This document shows, one piece after another, positions 41,653-50,115 of a stretch of DNA of 64,000 nt (positions are counted from its first letter, which is position 1; each line of letters begins with the position of its first letter). Source of the stretch: Clostridium zeae. Its GTDB lineage: Bacteria > Bacillota > Clostridia > Clostridiales > Clostridiaceae. Under the pieces are notes generated by a model. The model was not told the origin of the DNA. It was given only the letters and a program-made list of their open reading frames with translations, and searched no databases. The DNA is taken from the NCBI RefSeq assembly GCF_017312485.1, contig NZ_BMBA01000010.1, positions 62,001 through 126,000 of the forward strand, in the 5' to 3' direction. The translations under genes were made by a program, and so were the position numbers.

Positions 41653-42303
41653 GAGGAAGTGCAAACATTTTCACTAGTAGAGCAACAAAACTTTTTATAT
41701 TATTTATATAGTAGTAAGCATAGACTAAGTACTCTTTTCAAGTTTGATTTAAGTACAGGACTAAGACTGGGTGAAATTATTGCACTTAGATGGTGTGATG
41801 TAGATTTTATCGATAATAATATTAAGATATCTAGAACTTTTAAAAGGGTCGCAAAACTAAATCCAACTAGTAGTTGTAACAAAACAGAAATCATATTACA
41901 ACTTCCTAAAACAAAAAATAGCGCTAGGACAGTGCCTTTCCCTTCATCTATGATTTCTGAATTAAATCAGCATAAGAAAAGGTAATTACAAGAAAGGCTC
42001 CAAGCTGGTGATGCATATAACGACAATGACTTGGTATTTGCAACCGAACTAGGTAATCCTATTGATGGAAGAAGCCTATCTAGGAGTTTCCATAGGATAT
42101 TAAAAGCAGCTAATATACCTGATAAAAAGTTTCATTCTCTAAGGCATACTTACGCCACAAGACTATTTGAAAAAGGTGTTTCATTAAAGACTGTTCAAAA
42201 GTTGTTAGGTCATAGCAAACTAGAAATCACTGCAAATATATACACTCATGTGCATTTAGAAGAGAAAATTAGAGCTGTAGAGTTATTAAACAATGTACTT
42301 TAG
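41653..42303 (+). pseudogene. Broken tyrosine recombinase of the tRNA-Arg(ACG) island
   Basis: The catalytic domain is present but interrupted. The first part starts right at the attachment repeat (EEVQTFSLVEQQNFLYYL) and has STGLRLGEIIALRWCDVDF with the first catalytic Arg. An in-frame TAA (41983-41985) cuts it after HKKR. The frame then continues unchanged through DLVFATELGNPIDG, FHSLRHTYATRLF, LGHSKLEITANIYTHV with the remaining His/Arg/His/Tyr residues. The N-terminal DNA-binding domains are absent. The recombinase should be non-functional, so the island is probably fixed in place. Confidence 0.88.
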
Positions 42304-42639
42304 TTAAATTAATTAACTATATTGTTTCATTAAGTATATATTATAACCTCTTATCAATATTTACTATTACAAAATCATAATTTATTTAAAACATATTATA
42401 ATTTTTTAATCTTGTATTCTACCCTTTATAAATATATTTTAATTTCAATTTAAGATATGTAAATAAATAACGATAACCAATGTAACATTTTGGGTATAAT
42501 CACGTAAAAAGTGTCTTTTTATGGATTGTAAAAAAAATCATTTCTACCTATAAAACGACACTTTCACCCTTAAAAACATGTTATCATTAAGCAGTAAATT
42601 GTGCATAATTTGTAAAAAATATAATTTGGCGGAGATAAC
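42304..42639 (+). promoter_or_regulatory. Upstream region of the bacteriocin gene with hairpin
   Basis: AT-rich. TATAAT at 42495-42500 is a good -10 with a poor -35. Just after it, AAAGTGTCTTTTTAT (42508-42522) pairs with ATAAAACGACACTTT (42550-42564), which would put a stem-loop at the 5' end of the bacteriocin mRNA. This could stabilise the transcript or regulate it. Confidence 0.5.
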
Positions 42640-43005
42640 ATGTCAATTAATAAGATTTTTTCTTCACTTGCATTAACTACATTTTTAGTAGGAGGGGCAG
42701 CATCTGTATCTGCTTATGCATTTAACGTAGTTGAGTCAAGGACAAGTACTAATCAACAAAACTTAAGCTATTTTACTGATATGCAAGGTTCTGATTTATG
42801 GACCAGAGGACTTCGTGATGGTCACAATGGATATTATTTTGCTTATTCATATTATACCAATCTAATACATGATTCAGCAGCATTTGCATATTTGAATAAC
42901 AATGTTAAATATGATGAAGGTGGTCATAATGAAACAGCAGTAGCAACTACCCAGTCTTTTAATACAACAATGGGTTACAAAGTAATCTGTCAAAGAGGTC
43001 AGTAA
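42640..43005 (+). CDS. Lactococcin 972-family bacteriocin precursor
   Basis: 121 residues. A Sec signal peptide (about 1-27, ending SVSAYA) precedes a mature protein of about 94 residues. The mature part shows the family pattern: GSDLWTRGLRDGHNGYYFAYSYYTNLIHDSAA, and the C-terminal TTMGYKVICQRGQ region. Lactococcin 972 binds lipid II and blocks septum formation in relatives of the producer. The ATG follows GGCGGAG. The two following genes encode the membrane protein and ATPase that always accompany this family, which strongly supports the call. Activity and target range are unknown. Confidence 0.87.
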   Translation: MSINKIFSSLALTTFLVGGAASVSAYAFNVVESRTSTNQQNLSYFTDMQGSDLWTRGLRDGHNGYYFAYSYYTNLIHDSAAFAYLNNNVKYDEGGHNETAVATTQSFNTTMGYKVICQRGQ

Positions 43006-43248
43006 GTATCATAGTATACCTCATAAAAATTAAAATTATATTTGTTGCAAAGTGATTATTCAGAAGATTTCATAATTTATAATTTGAGTGTGGGCATCTA
43101 AGTTACAACTAAACATAATTCCAATAATTTAAAAATAGATACTTTATTTTTAAATTATTGGAGTTTAACTTAATTAGTATATAAAACTTCCTAAAAGTTA
43201 GCATATTAATTTTTAGGAAATTTTATAAGTGGGATGGGGGAAGAGAAC

Positions 43249-45375
43249 TTGAAAAAGATTATTACAATTTTACTAATAGTTATTTCAACGTTCTCTTTTT
43301 TCATATTGTTTAACAATAAAAAACAAACAGAAGATAGCAATATGGAAAAAGTAGAGCAAAACATAAATAACTCGTATAAAATTTTGATACCTGATGAAAT
43401 AGGAAACAGAAAGCAAAATGATGTTTATAATGTAATTATAGAAGTTCTGAAGAAACATAATGCTAATATCTATTATTCTAGGATAGGCGCTAATAATAAA
43501 GTAATGAAATTTATATATCTTACTAACCTAAATTACTTAGATAATTTTATCATTGAAAATGGGCGATCTTTACATGCTGACGAAATGGAATCTCAGAAAT
43601 TTTTATCATCAAAAAAGACTAATGATAATAATCAAGTAGGAAAAATAGCCACATTCGACGGCAAGGAAAATTTTGAAATATACACATTAAAAAGTTTAGT
43701 TGACTCTAATAATTACTTACTAAGTGGAGACTGCCTTGTACAACTAAACAGTAGTGATAACATAGATTCATTTTTGCAAGATTTATCAAAAGAACTAAAA
43801 GTTGATAAAATAGATAAACTAAATAAAGATATTAGCATGGATGGTTATTATTATAATAAAGCAATAATACCTTCATTATACTTTATAATTGCCATATTAC
43901 TTCTTTATAATATTATAAAATCATACAAAAACTTTGGTATACAAAAGATGTTAGGCTACTCTGGTGTAAGCATTTGGTTAAATGAAGTACTGCACTTACT
44001 AATAATACAATGTTTTATATTATTAGTAGTAGATATAGGATTAAGCATTTATTTGTTCCAGAGTTATAATTTATATTATATAGATTTTTTAAAAACCCTT
44101 ATATTTGATAATCTAAAACAAATATTAATGTTTTTCATTTTTTCATCAATTCCATTTCTTTATATAAACAATATAAAGGTTATAGACATGATTAAAAATA
44201 TGCTTCCTATAAAACAAATATTAATATTTAATTTCATTGTTAAGGTGATTTTAGTATTACTAATGCTTAATTTAGTAAATCAAGGTATTCAAAATTATAC
44301 CCGAATAAAGAATGTGTTTAGTGATAACTATAAAAGATGGGATGATACACAAGGATATTACGTAATACCTTCACTAAGCACTTTAAATGCCGATATTGAT
44401 ATGCCAAAGATAAGACAGCAAGAAGTATCTCTTTATCATACAATAAATAAAGAAGGGGCAATTATGGCAGACTTCTATAATTTTTCGCCATCAAAACACA
44501 ATCTTCTTTTAGAGAATGGTTCTCCTTTATATGCCGCAAATAGGGCAGTTGTGAATCCAAATTACTTGATGGTAAACCCAGTATACGATGAACTTGGTAA
44601 TTCAATAAATATCAAAGAAGATGAGACAAGCTGTGTATTGCTGATACCCGAAAGTTTTAAAGATTATGAACATGATATTCGCGATTATTACCAAAAGCAA
44701 CTTTCATCATCTAATATAAAAGATCAAAAAATTAAAATTATATATACTAAATCTAGCCAAAGATTATTTTCATATGAGCTAGATATAAACCCAGATAATG
44801 GAAATATGGTAGAAGATCCCATACTCAAAGTTATAACCGAAAAAAATGACGCTAAGAGTGAACGAACCAACATTATAGGTAAAATGGGCAATCCTATAAA
44901 AATTAAAGTTCTTAAAGGTTCAAATCCACAAGAATATATAAAATTGAAATTAAAAGAAGTAGGACTCGAAAAATATGTAGATAAGATTTCACCAGTAAAT
45001 GATGGGATTGCATTTGAGAGTGCAAATGTATATAAGTTATTAAGCTTTATTGTAGGTGGATTACTTGTGTTGATAATTTCTATAACTTTAATCATAACAC
45101 AAAATATATATTGCTTTTTCGAGCAATATAAAAAACATTTAGCAGTAAGACAGTTTCATGGATATAAAACCATTGATAAATATAAAGAATATTTTATTCT
45201 TCTTTCAGCAAGTTGGATACTAACTTTTGCAATTAATATGTATACTACTGTTATGAGCTTACAAGTACGAATAATATCAATTAGCATTTTTATTCTTATA
45301 GAATTAATAATAACTATACTAGTAATGAAATTTGTAAGTAAAAGAAAAATTACTAATGTAATAAAAGGGAGTTAA
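43249..45375 (+). CDS. Bacteriocin-associated integral membrane protein (lactococcin 972 group, DUF1430)
   Basis: 708 residues with one N-terminal helix, a large extracellular domain, a cluster of three or four helices (about 205-345), a second large extracellular domain (about 350-605) and three C-terminal helices. This is a MacB/FtsX-like permease layout, known in this family as the seven-TM immunity or transport protein. I take the TTG at 43249, placed after GGGGGAAGAG; the ATG at 43234 lies upstream of that site. It lies 230 bp after the bacteriocin and 5 bp before the ABC ATPase. It presumably forms an ABC complex giving self-immunity or export. Confidence 0.86.
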   Translation: MKKIITILLIVISTFSFFILFNNKKQTEDSNMEKVEQNINNSYKILIPDEIGNRKQNDVYNVIIEVLKKHNANIYYSRIGANNKVMKFIYLTNLNYLDNFIIENGRSLHADEMESQKFLSSKKTNDNNQVGKIATFDGKENFEIYTLKSLVDSNNYLLSGDCLVQLNSSDNIDSFLQDLSKELKVDKIDKLNKDISMDGYYYNKAIIPSLYFIIAILLLYNIIKSYKNFGIQKMLGYSGVSIWLNEVLHLLIIQCFILLVVDIGLSIYLFQSYNLYYIDFLKTLIFDNLKQILMFFIFSSIPFLYINNIKVIDMIKNMLPIKQILIFNFIVKVILVLLMLNLVNQGIQNYTRIKNVFSDNYKRWDDTQGYYVIPSLSTLNADIDMPKIRQQEVSLYHTINKEGAIMADFYNFSPSKHNLLLENGSPLYAANRAVVNPNYLMVNPVYDELGNSINIKEDETSCVLLIPESFKDYEHDIRDYYQKQLSSSNIKDQKIKIIYTKSSQRLFSYELDINPDNGNMVEDPILKVITEKNDAKSERTNIIGKMGNPIKIKVLKGSNPQEYIKLKLKEVGLEKYVDKISPVNDGIAFESANVYKLLSFIVGGLLVLIISITLIITQNIYCFFEQYKKHLAVRQFHGYKTIDKYKEYFILLSASWILTFAINMYTTVMSLQVRIISISIFILIELIITILVMKFVSKRKITNVIKGS

Positions 45376-45380
45376 ATAAT

Positions 45381-46016
45381 ATGGATATAATTAAACTAGA
45401 AGGAATAAATAAGATTTACGGAAAGAAGAAAGTCTTAGAAAACTTATCACTAACTATAAAAGAAGGTGAATTTGTAGCTATTACTGGAGAAAGTGGACGA
45501 GGAAAAACCACAGTATTGAATCTTATTGGATTACTTGAAGCTCCCGATAGTGGAAATGTAATTATTGATAATATTAGTGCAATAAAACCCAATACACGTA
45601 AATCAATGGGAATATTGAGAGAACAAATAAGTTATCTGTTTCAAAACTTTGCATTAATTGATGAAGAAACTGTAAGTTATAATTTGAACTTAGCATTAAG
45701 ATATGTTAAGGCTTCAAAAAAAGAGAAGACAAAGAAAATTGAAGAAGCTTTACAAATAGTAGGATTGACTGGATATGAAAAGAGAAGAATATATGAATTA
45801 AGTGGTGGTGAACAACAAAGAGTCGCTATTGCAAGAATAATTCTTAAACCAAGTAAGATAATATTAGCAGATGAACCTACAGGATCACTTGATGAAAACA
45901 ATTTAAAAATAGTTTTAAATCTGTTAAGAAAGTTAAATAATGATGGCAAAACTGTTGTTATTGTGACACATGATAAATATCTAGCATCTCAATGTGACAG
46001 AGTAATAGATTTATAA
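45381..46016 (+). CDS. ABC transporter ATPase of the lactococcin 972-type system
   Basis: 211 residues, a single ATP-binding domain of the LolD/MacB class. Walker A is GESGRGKTTVLN (about 37-48), the Q-loop is in ISYLFQNFALID, the signature is LSGGEQQRVAIARI, Walker B is IILADEPTGSLD and the switch His is in VIVTHD. Spacing of 5 bp from the permease gene shows cotranscription. In the family (L_ocin_972 ABC) it powers the adjacent membrane protein. It is followed by a strong terminator inside the island. Confidence 0.9.
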   Translation: MDIIKLEGINKIYGKKKVLENLSLTIKEGEFVAITGESGRGKTTVLNLIGLLEAPDSGNVIIDNISAIKPNTRKSMGILREQISYLFQNFALIDEETVSYNLNLALRYVKASKKEKTKKIEEALQIVGLTGYEKRRIYELSGGEQQRVAIARIILKPSKIILADEPTGSLDENNLKIVLNLLRKLNNDGKTVVIVTHDKYLASQCDRVIDL

Positions 46017-46067
46017 TTATCTATTACTTTGTCACCAATATAAAAATTAATTTTAAATAAATATTAA

Positions 46068-46106
46068 AAATACCCTGTAGAAGACATTTTCTTCTACAGG
46101 GTATTT
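46068..46106 (+). terminator. Terminator of the bacteriocin operon
   Basis: AAATACCCTGTAGAAG pairs perfectly with CTTCTACAGGGTATTT, followed by CTTGC; an A-rich run precedes it, so it may work both ways. Confidence 0.85.
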
Positions 46107-46273
46107 CTTGCTATGATGTATAAAATCCTTGCTTTGTTAAAATATAAATATTCTATGTACTGCTAAACAATTATAAATTCATTTGTTGTGTTATAATTGT
46201 GTTATTTTATATATTTTCACACTATATTTTTAAAAATAAAAGACCTAGAAATCATTGATATTCCTAGGTTTAG

Positions 46274-46350
46274 TGGTGCGGCGGAGAGGATTCGAACCCC
46301 CGACCAACTGGTTCGTAGCCAGCTACTCTATCCAACTGAGCTACCGCCGC
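46274..46350 (-). tRNA. tRNA-Arg (anticodon ACG), right attachment site at its 3' end
   Basis: The reverse strand folds fully: acceptor GCGGCGG with CCGCCGC, D-arm GCTCAGTTGGATAGAGT, anticodon loop CTACGAA giving ACG, T-arm GGGGGTTCGAATCCTC, and encoded CCA. Positions 46274-46307 are the exact repeat of 41619-41652. The intact tRNA has a downstream hairpin terminator at about 46242-46269 (CCTAGAAATC.../...ATTCCTAGG). Confidence 0.95.
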
Positions 46351-46440
46351 ATATTCTTTTTAAACAACACTATAATATTATCATAAAGGATTACATAAAT
46401 CAATACTAACCTATTGTACGCATTTTATTCAAGTTTTACA

Positions 46441-46950
46441 CAGAAAAAAATTAGAGACCTAATAGTTTATACTATCAACTCTCTATAATATAGTATGACT
46501 CTCATGGAACATATATATGCACTGCTTCTAACCTTTAGTATAAAAACTCAAAACTCCAGAGGGATCTTGCGAAGGGGTTCGATAGTCTCTCTAAATTAGA
46601 AGTAGTGCATTTTAAGATGAGGACGTATAGCCTGAAACTTGCTCTAAGCTCTTTTGGGTTGTGAAAAGAAGTCTTAGTCATTTATATTTCAAACTAAACA
46701 TTCCCATCAATATGAAGGCATAAATAAATTACTTCCTATTCCCAAGCTGCCCTTTGCTTTCTGTCATCCTCATGTTTTAGTCCATTGTATATAACGAGAC
46801 TAAATCTATCTATGAACTCTCAAATAATTCTTGTTGTATACCCATACCCTTTAAACCATAAATTAAATATATAAACTTCCTAGAAAACTACTACAATTAA
46901 AATTATATATTAGCTATGTTAACTAGATATTGCAACATAGTTAAAATATA
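46441..46950 (-). other. Unexplained region: decayed coding sequence plus long stem-loop
   Basis: The minus strand from about 46850 to 46690 reads like protein with in-frame stops (FKGYGYTTRII, stop, EFIDRFSLVIYNGLKHEDDR, then KQRAAWE, stop). A further open stretch of 48 codons starts MTKTSFHNPKELRASFR. Within it, GCACTGCTTCTAA (46519-46531) pairs with TTAGAAGTAGTGC (46596-46608) with one G-T pair. A terminator-like stem (about 46453-46486) and a T-run follow on the minus strand. It could be a dead transposase gene, a structured RNA, or both. I cannot name it. Confidence 0.4.
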
Positions 46951-46996
46951 TTTACATATATTAACATCAAGTTAATGTATACTTTCTCTCACATAA

Positions 46997-47048
46997 AAAA
47001 GATTGTCTGCAGAGAAAATTCAAAACTTCTCATTACAAACAATCTTTT
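46997..47048 (-). terminator. Terminator of mntH
   Basis: AAAAGATTGTCTGCAGAGAA and the TTCTC...ACAATCTTTT side form a long stem downstream of the leftward mntH gene. Confidence 0.8.
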
Positions 47049-47139
47049 ATAAAAAATAACCCTATGTTATTTTTTAATAAATCTACGAATTTCAAAATCT
47101 AAATTAGCATATTAAAAGTTATCTAATTCTTATATAGCT

Positions 47140-48399
47140 TTAATGAACTATTGTATCTATCAAAAGTGCTATATTTAGCACCGCAACTATTGCACCTATA
47201 ACCCATAGAACTATATTTTCCCATCTAGTATTCTTGTATTCTCCCATGACCTTCTTTGAAGATGTTAGATATATCTGAGTAAATATTGTTATTGGAAGCT
47301 GTACACTTAATAACATTTGTGAATATACTAATCCTTTGAATGGATTTGAAACAAAAAATATTATTATAAGCGCTGGAATTATAGTTACTAACACTCCTAC
47401 TTTTGTGTGCTTATCATGAATATCGTATGGTTCATCGAATAATCCAGCAAATATCGAAGCTCCGGCCATTCCTGCTGTTACACTTGAGGATATCCCTGCA
47501 AAAAGCAAGGCTATTGCAAATATAATAGCGGCAGCATTTCCAAGTAGTGGCTTTAATAGTATTTGAGCTTGCTCTAACTCAGTAACCTGTATATTGTTCA
47601 CAAAGAATGATACTGCAACAAGTATCATAGCACTATTTATCGCCCATCCAACAATCATTGAAAATAATGTATCCATAAATTCATATTTTAATTGTTTTTC
47701 CATTATAGATTTATCTTTAAGATTCCACTGCCTGCTTTGTATTATCTCTGAATGTAAAAATAAGTTATGAGGCATTACTACTGCTCCAAGAACACTCATT
47801 ATTATAGGAAGAGATCCTGTTGGAAATGATGGTGTAACCCATCCTTTTATAGCTTCTCCCCAGCTTACATCTACAAGATATACTTCAATTATAAAAGCAA
47901 GTCCTATTATTGAAACAAATCCAATTATAATTTTCTCAATCTTCTTATATGAATTAGAAAATAACATCCACAATATCACTAAACTTGATATAATAGCTCC
48001 AAGCTTTAATGGTATATGAAATAGCATATTCAAAGCTATGGAGGCTCCAAGTATTTCTGCCATAGCTGTTCCAACTGCTGCAAATACCGCTGTACTAGTT
48101 ATTATTCTAGCTAATACTGGTTTTATATGCTTATTTATAGCTTCTGATATACATAATCCTGTAACTATACCTAGATGAGCTGCATTATGTTGAAGTACTA
48201 TTAACATAATAGTAGATAATGTAACCATCCATAATAATTTATATCCATAAGAAGAACCTGCCGCTATATTTGAAGCCCAATTTCCTGGGTCTATGAATCC
48301 TACTGTTACTAGCATTCCTGGTCCAATATATTTTAAAAAGTCTAGTGCCATATGTTTAGGCTTATGATCTTCTTTTTTTAAAAAATCTAGTATCTTCAT
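47140..48399 (-). CDS. mntH: Nramp divalent metal transporter (Mn2+/Fe2+), MntH-like
   Basis: 419 residues with eleven membrane helices. The metal-binding unwound helix 1 motif is GFIDPGNWASNIAAGSSYGYKLLW (DPGN), the helix 6 motif is VVMPHNLFLHSEIIQSR (MPHN), and the family segment GIVTGLCISEAINKH is present. It imports Mn2+ or Fe2+ with protons. The ATG follows AGGAGGGA. The upstream region carries a 16-bp perfect palindrome (48423-48438) suited to a metal regulator such as MntR or Fur. It is a single gene. Confidence 0.93.
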   Translation of the reverse strand: MKILDFLKKEDHKPKHMALDFLKYIGPGMLVTVGFIDPGNWASNIAAGSSYGYKLLWMVTLSTIMLIVLQHNAAHLGIVTGLCISEAINKHIKPVLARIITSTAVFAAVGTAMAEILGASIALNMLFHIPLKLGAIISSLVILWMLFSNSYKKIEKIIIGFVSIIGLAFIIEVYLVDVSWGEAIKGWVTPSFPTGSLPIIMSVLGAVVMPHNLFLHSEIIQSRQWNLKDKSIMEKQLKYEFMDTLFSMIVGWAINSAMILVAVSFFVNNIQVTELEQAQILLKPLLGNAAAIIFAIALLFAGISSSVTAGMAGASIFAGLFDEPYDIHDKHTKVGVLVTIIPALIIIFFVSNPFKGLVYSQMLLSVQLPITIFTQIYLTSSKKVMGEYKNTRWENIVLWVIGAIVAVLNIALLIDTIVH

Positions 48400-48422
48400 C
48401 TAATCCCTCCTTACAACTAGCA

Positions 48423-48438
48423 AATAATAATTATTATT
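48423..48438. promoter_or_regulatory. AT-rich palindrome upstream of mntH
   Basis: AATAATAATTATTATT is perfectly palindromic and sits about 24 bp before the mntH start. Its pattern resembles Fur/MntR-type boxes, but in so AT-rich a genome such palindromes also arise by chance. Confidence 0.4.
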
Positions 48439-49151
48439 ATCTAATAAAACAATATCATACTTTCTCTTTTTAGTCCACAATGTATTAAAACTTGTAATTT
48501 TTAAGTGTTACTATTATTTATATGCAATTGTATGTATTAATGATATCACCTTTTAAAATATACATTTATAAATTTGAATTAAGAATGTATTATTTCAGTT
48601 TAAAAATATAAATCTTATAGTAAATTAGTATATCCATACATAGCATTAACAACTTGAAAACCTTATTTATTATATCTAATTGCTGCAATAAACTAAATTT
48701 TTCTAAATACAATCATAAATAAATGCAATATAATATGCAAATTGTAATCATACTAAAGATGAAACACTTCAATCCGAAGTCTATTTTCAAAACGCCTTTG
48801 GGTGCTGAGAGGAGAATTTGAAAATATAAATTTAAATATAAAGTGGTTCATCTATATTAATAGATAGAACTTTAGAATAAAATTTCCACTCACTCTTAGA
48901 AAATCAATTAATTTTTGTGTATAATGTATATAAACTAATATTATTTATATCTTTTACTAATTACACTTAGTTATATTTTCCCAATAATTATTGTAATGGT
49001 TTATTTTTTACACTAAAATTAATATTAAATATGGATGAAATCCGTACCTTATATTATTAAATTTATTCATATATTTTATTTTATAATTATTTTTATACAT
49101 CTAAATATAAGGTCTTATGAGATTCACCCTTGATAAAGGAGCGGTTTTAAT
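48439..49151. repeat. Intergenic region holding a full ~100-bp inverted-repeat element (48756-48854)
   Basis: The repeat occupies 48756-48854: left AAGATGAAACACTTCAATCC, right AAAGTGGTTCATCTA, and an inner CTGAGAGGAGAATTT. Read on the minus strand it aligns over its length with 31094-31191. The rest (48439-48755 and 48855-49130) is AT-rich spacer in which I see no gene. Confidence 0.7.
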
Positions 49152-50027
49152 ATGAAAGATTTTGTTATACTCACTGACTCTGGATGCGATCTATCAGCAG
49201 AAATCATAAATAAATTTAGTCTTAATTATATAGGCTTAGTCTGCAACTTAAACGGACAAGAATTTGTTGAGGACTTTGGAAAAACTCTCACATATAAAGA
49301 GTTCTATGATAATATAAGAAACGGTTTAATGCCTACAACTAGCCAAGTAAACAGTTATAGATTTTATGAGGATTTTGAAAAATTCGTTAAAGATGGTATC
49401 CCTGTATTATACATTGGTTTCTCATCTGCTCTAAGTGGTACTTTTAACAGTGGATTAATAGCTAGAAATGAAATACTTGAAAAATATCCTGATGCAGATA
49501 TATCTGTAGTTGATACTAAAGCAGCTTCAATGGGACATGGACTCCTAGTATATTATGCAGCAAAACTTAAAGAACAAGGAAAGTCAAAAGAAGAGGTTGT
49601 ACAATGGCTTGAAGAAAACAAACTAAAGCTATGCCATCTATTTACCGTTGATGACCTTAATCACTTAAAAAGAGGTGGTAGAATTTCTCCTACTGCAGCA
49701 GCTATAGGAAGCCTCCTAAATATAAAGCCTGTTCTTTATGTTAATGATAGTGGCGAGCTTAAGAATTTTTCGAAAGCTAAAGGAAGTAAAAGAGCTGTTA
49801 AAATGCTTTTCGAAAAATTTGAGCAACATATTGTGAATCCTGAAGAACAAACTGTATTTATATCACACAGTGATTATCTTGAAGGTGCAGAGAGCTTGGC
49901 TGAAATGATACGAGAAAAATATAAGGTTAAAGAAATTGTAATTAACTACATCGGAACTGTAATAGGTAGCCATACTGGAGTTGGAACAATTGCACTATTC
50001 TTCTTAGGAGATCACAGAGAACCTTAA
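49152..50027 (+). CDS. DegV family fatty-acid-binding protein
   Basis: 291 residues. DegV signatures are all present: FVILTDSGCDLSAEI at the N-terminus, TSQVNSYRF (TSxP-like segment), VLYIGFSSALSGTFNSGLIA, VDTKAASMGHGLLV, DDLNHLKRGGRIS and the closing SHTGVGTIALFFLG. These proteins bind a fatty acid; members of the family (FakB) present it to the FakA kinase for phospholipid synthesis. FakA is not in the window. The ATG follows AAAGGAG. It is a single gene. Confidence 0.93.
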   Translation: MKDFVILTDSGCDLSAEIINKFSLNYIGLVCNLNGQEFVEDFGKTLTYKEFYDNIRNGLMPTTSQVNSYRFYEDFEKFVKDGIPVLYIGFSSALSGTFNSGLIARNEILEKYPDADISVVDTKAASMGHGLLVYYAAKLKEQGKSKEEVVQWLEENKLKLCHLFTVDDLNHLKRGGRISPTAAAIGSLLNIKPVLYVNDSGELKNFSKAKGSKRAVKMLFEKFEQHIVNPEEQTVFISHSDYLEGAESLAEMIREKYKVKEIVINYIGTVIGSHTGVGTIALFFLGDHREP

Positions 50028-50059
50028 AGTTTTAATTTATCCATATAATAAAAAAGACA

Positions 50060-50108
50060 TAAAAGACTAGCTAATTGTAAGCACATACTTGCTTTTAGCT
50101 AGTCTTTT
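50060..50108. terminator. Bidirectional terminator between degV and sbcC
   Basis: TAAAAGACTAGCTAA pairs with TTAGCTAGTCTTTT, with A- and T-runs on the outer sides and an outer AAGACAT/ATGTCTT pair. Confidence 0.88.
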
Positions 50109-50115
50109 TTATGTC

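Noticed and set aside
41619-41664. Peptide reading SGAAERIRTPDQ in frame with the recombinase relic
   Set aside because: It is translation through the tRNA 3'-end repeat, a well-known artefact; the same reading occurs antisense to the intact tRNA at 46.3 kb.
48400-48755. Possible Mn2+ (yybP-ykoY) riboswitch before mntH
   Set aside because: No conserved loop motifs or GC-rich stems are visible; only an AT palindrome is present.
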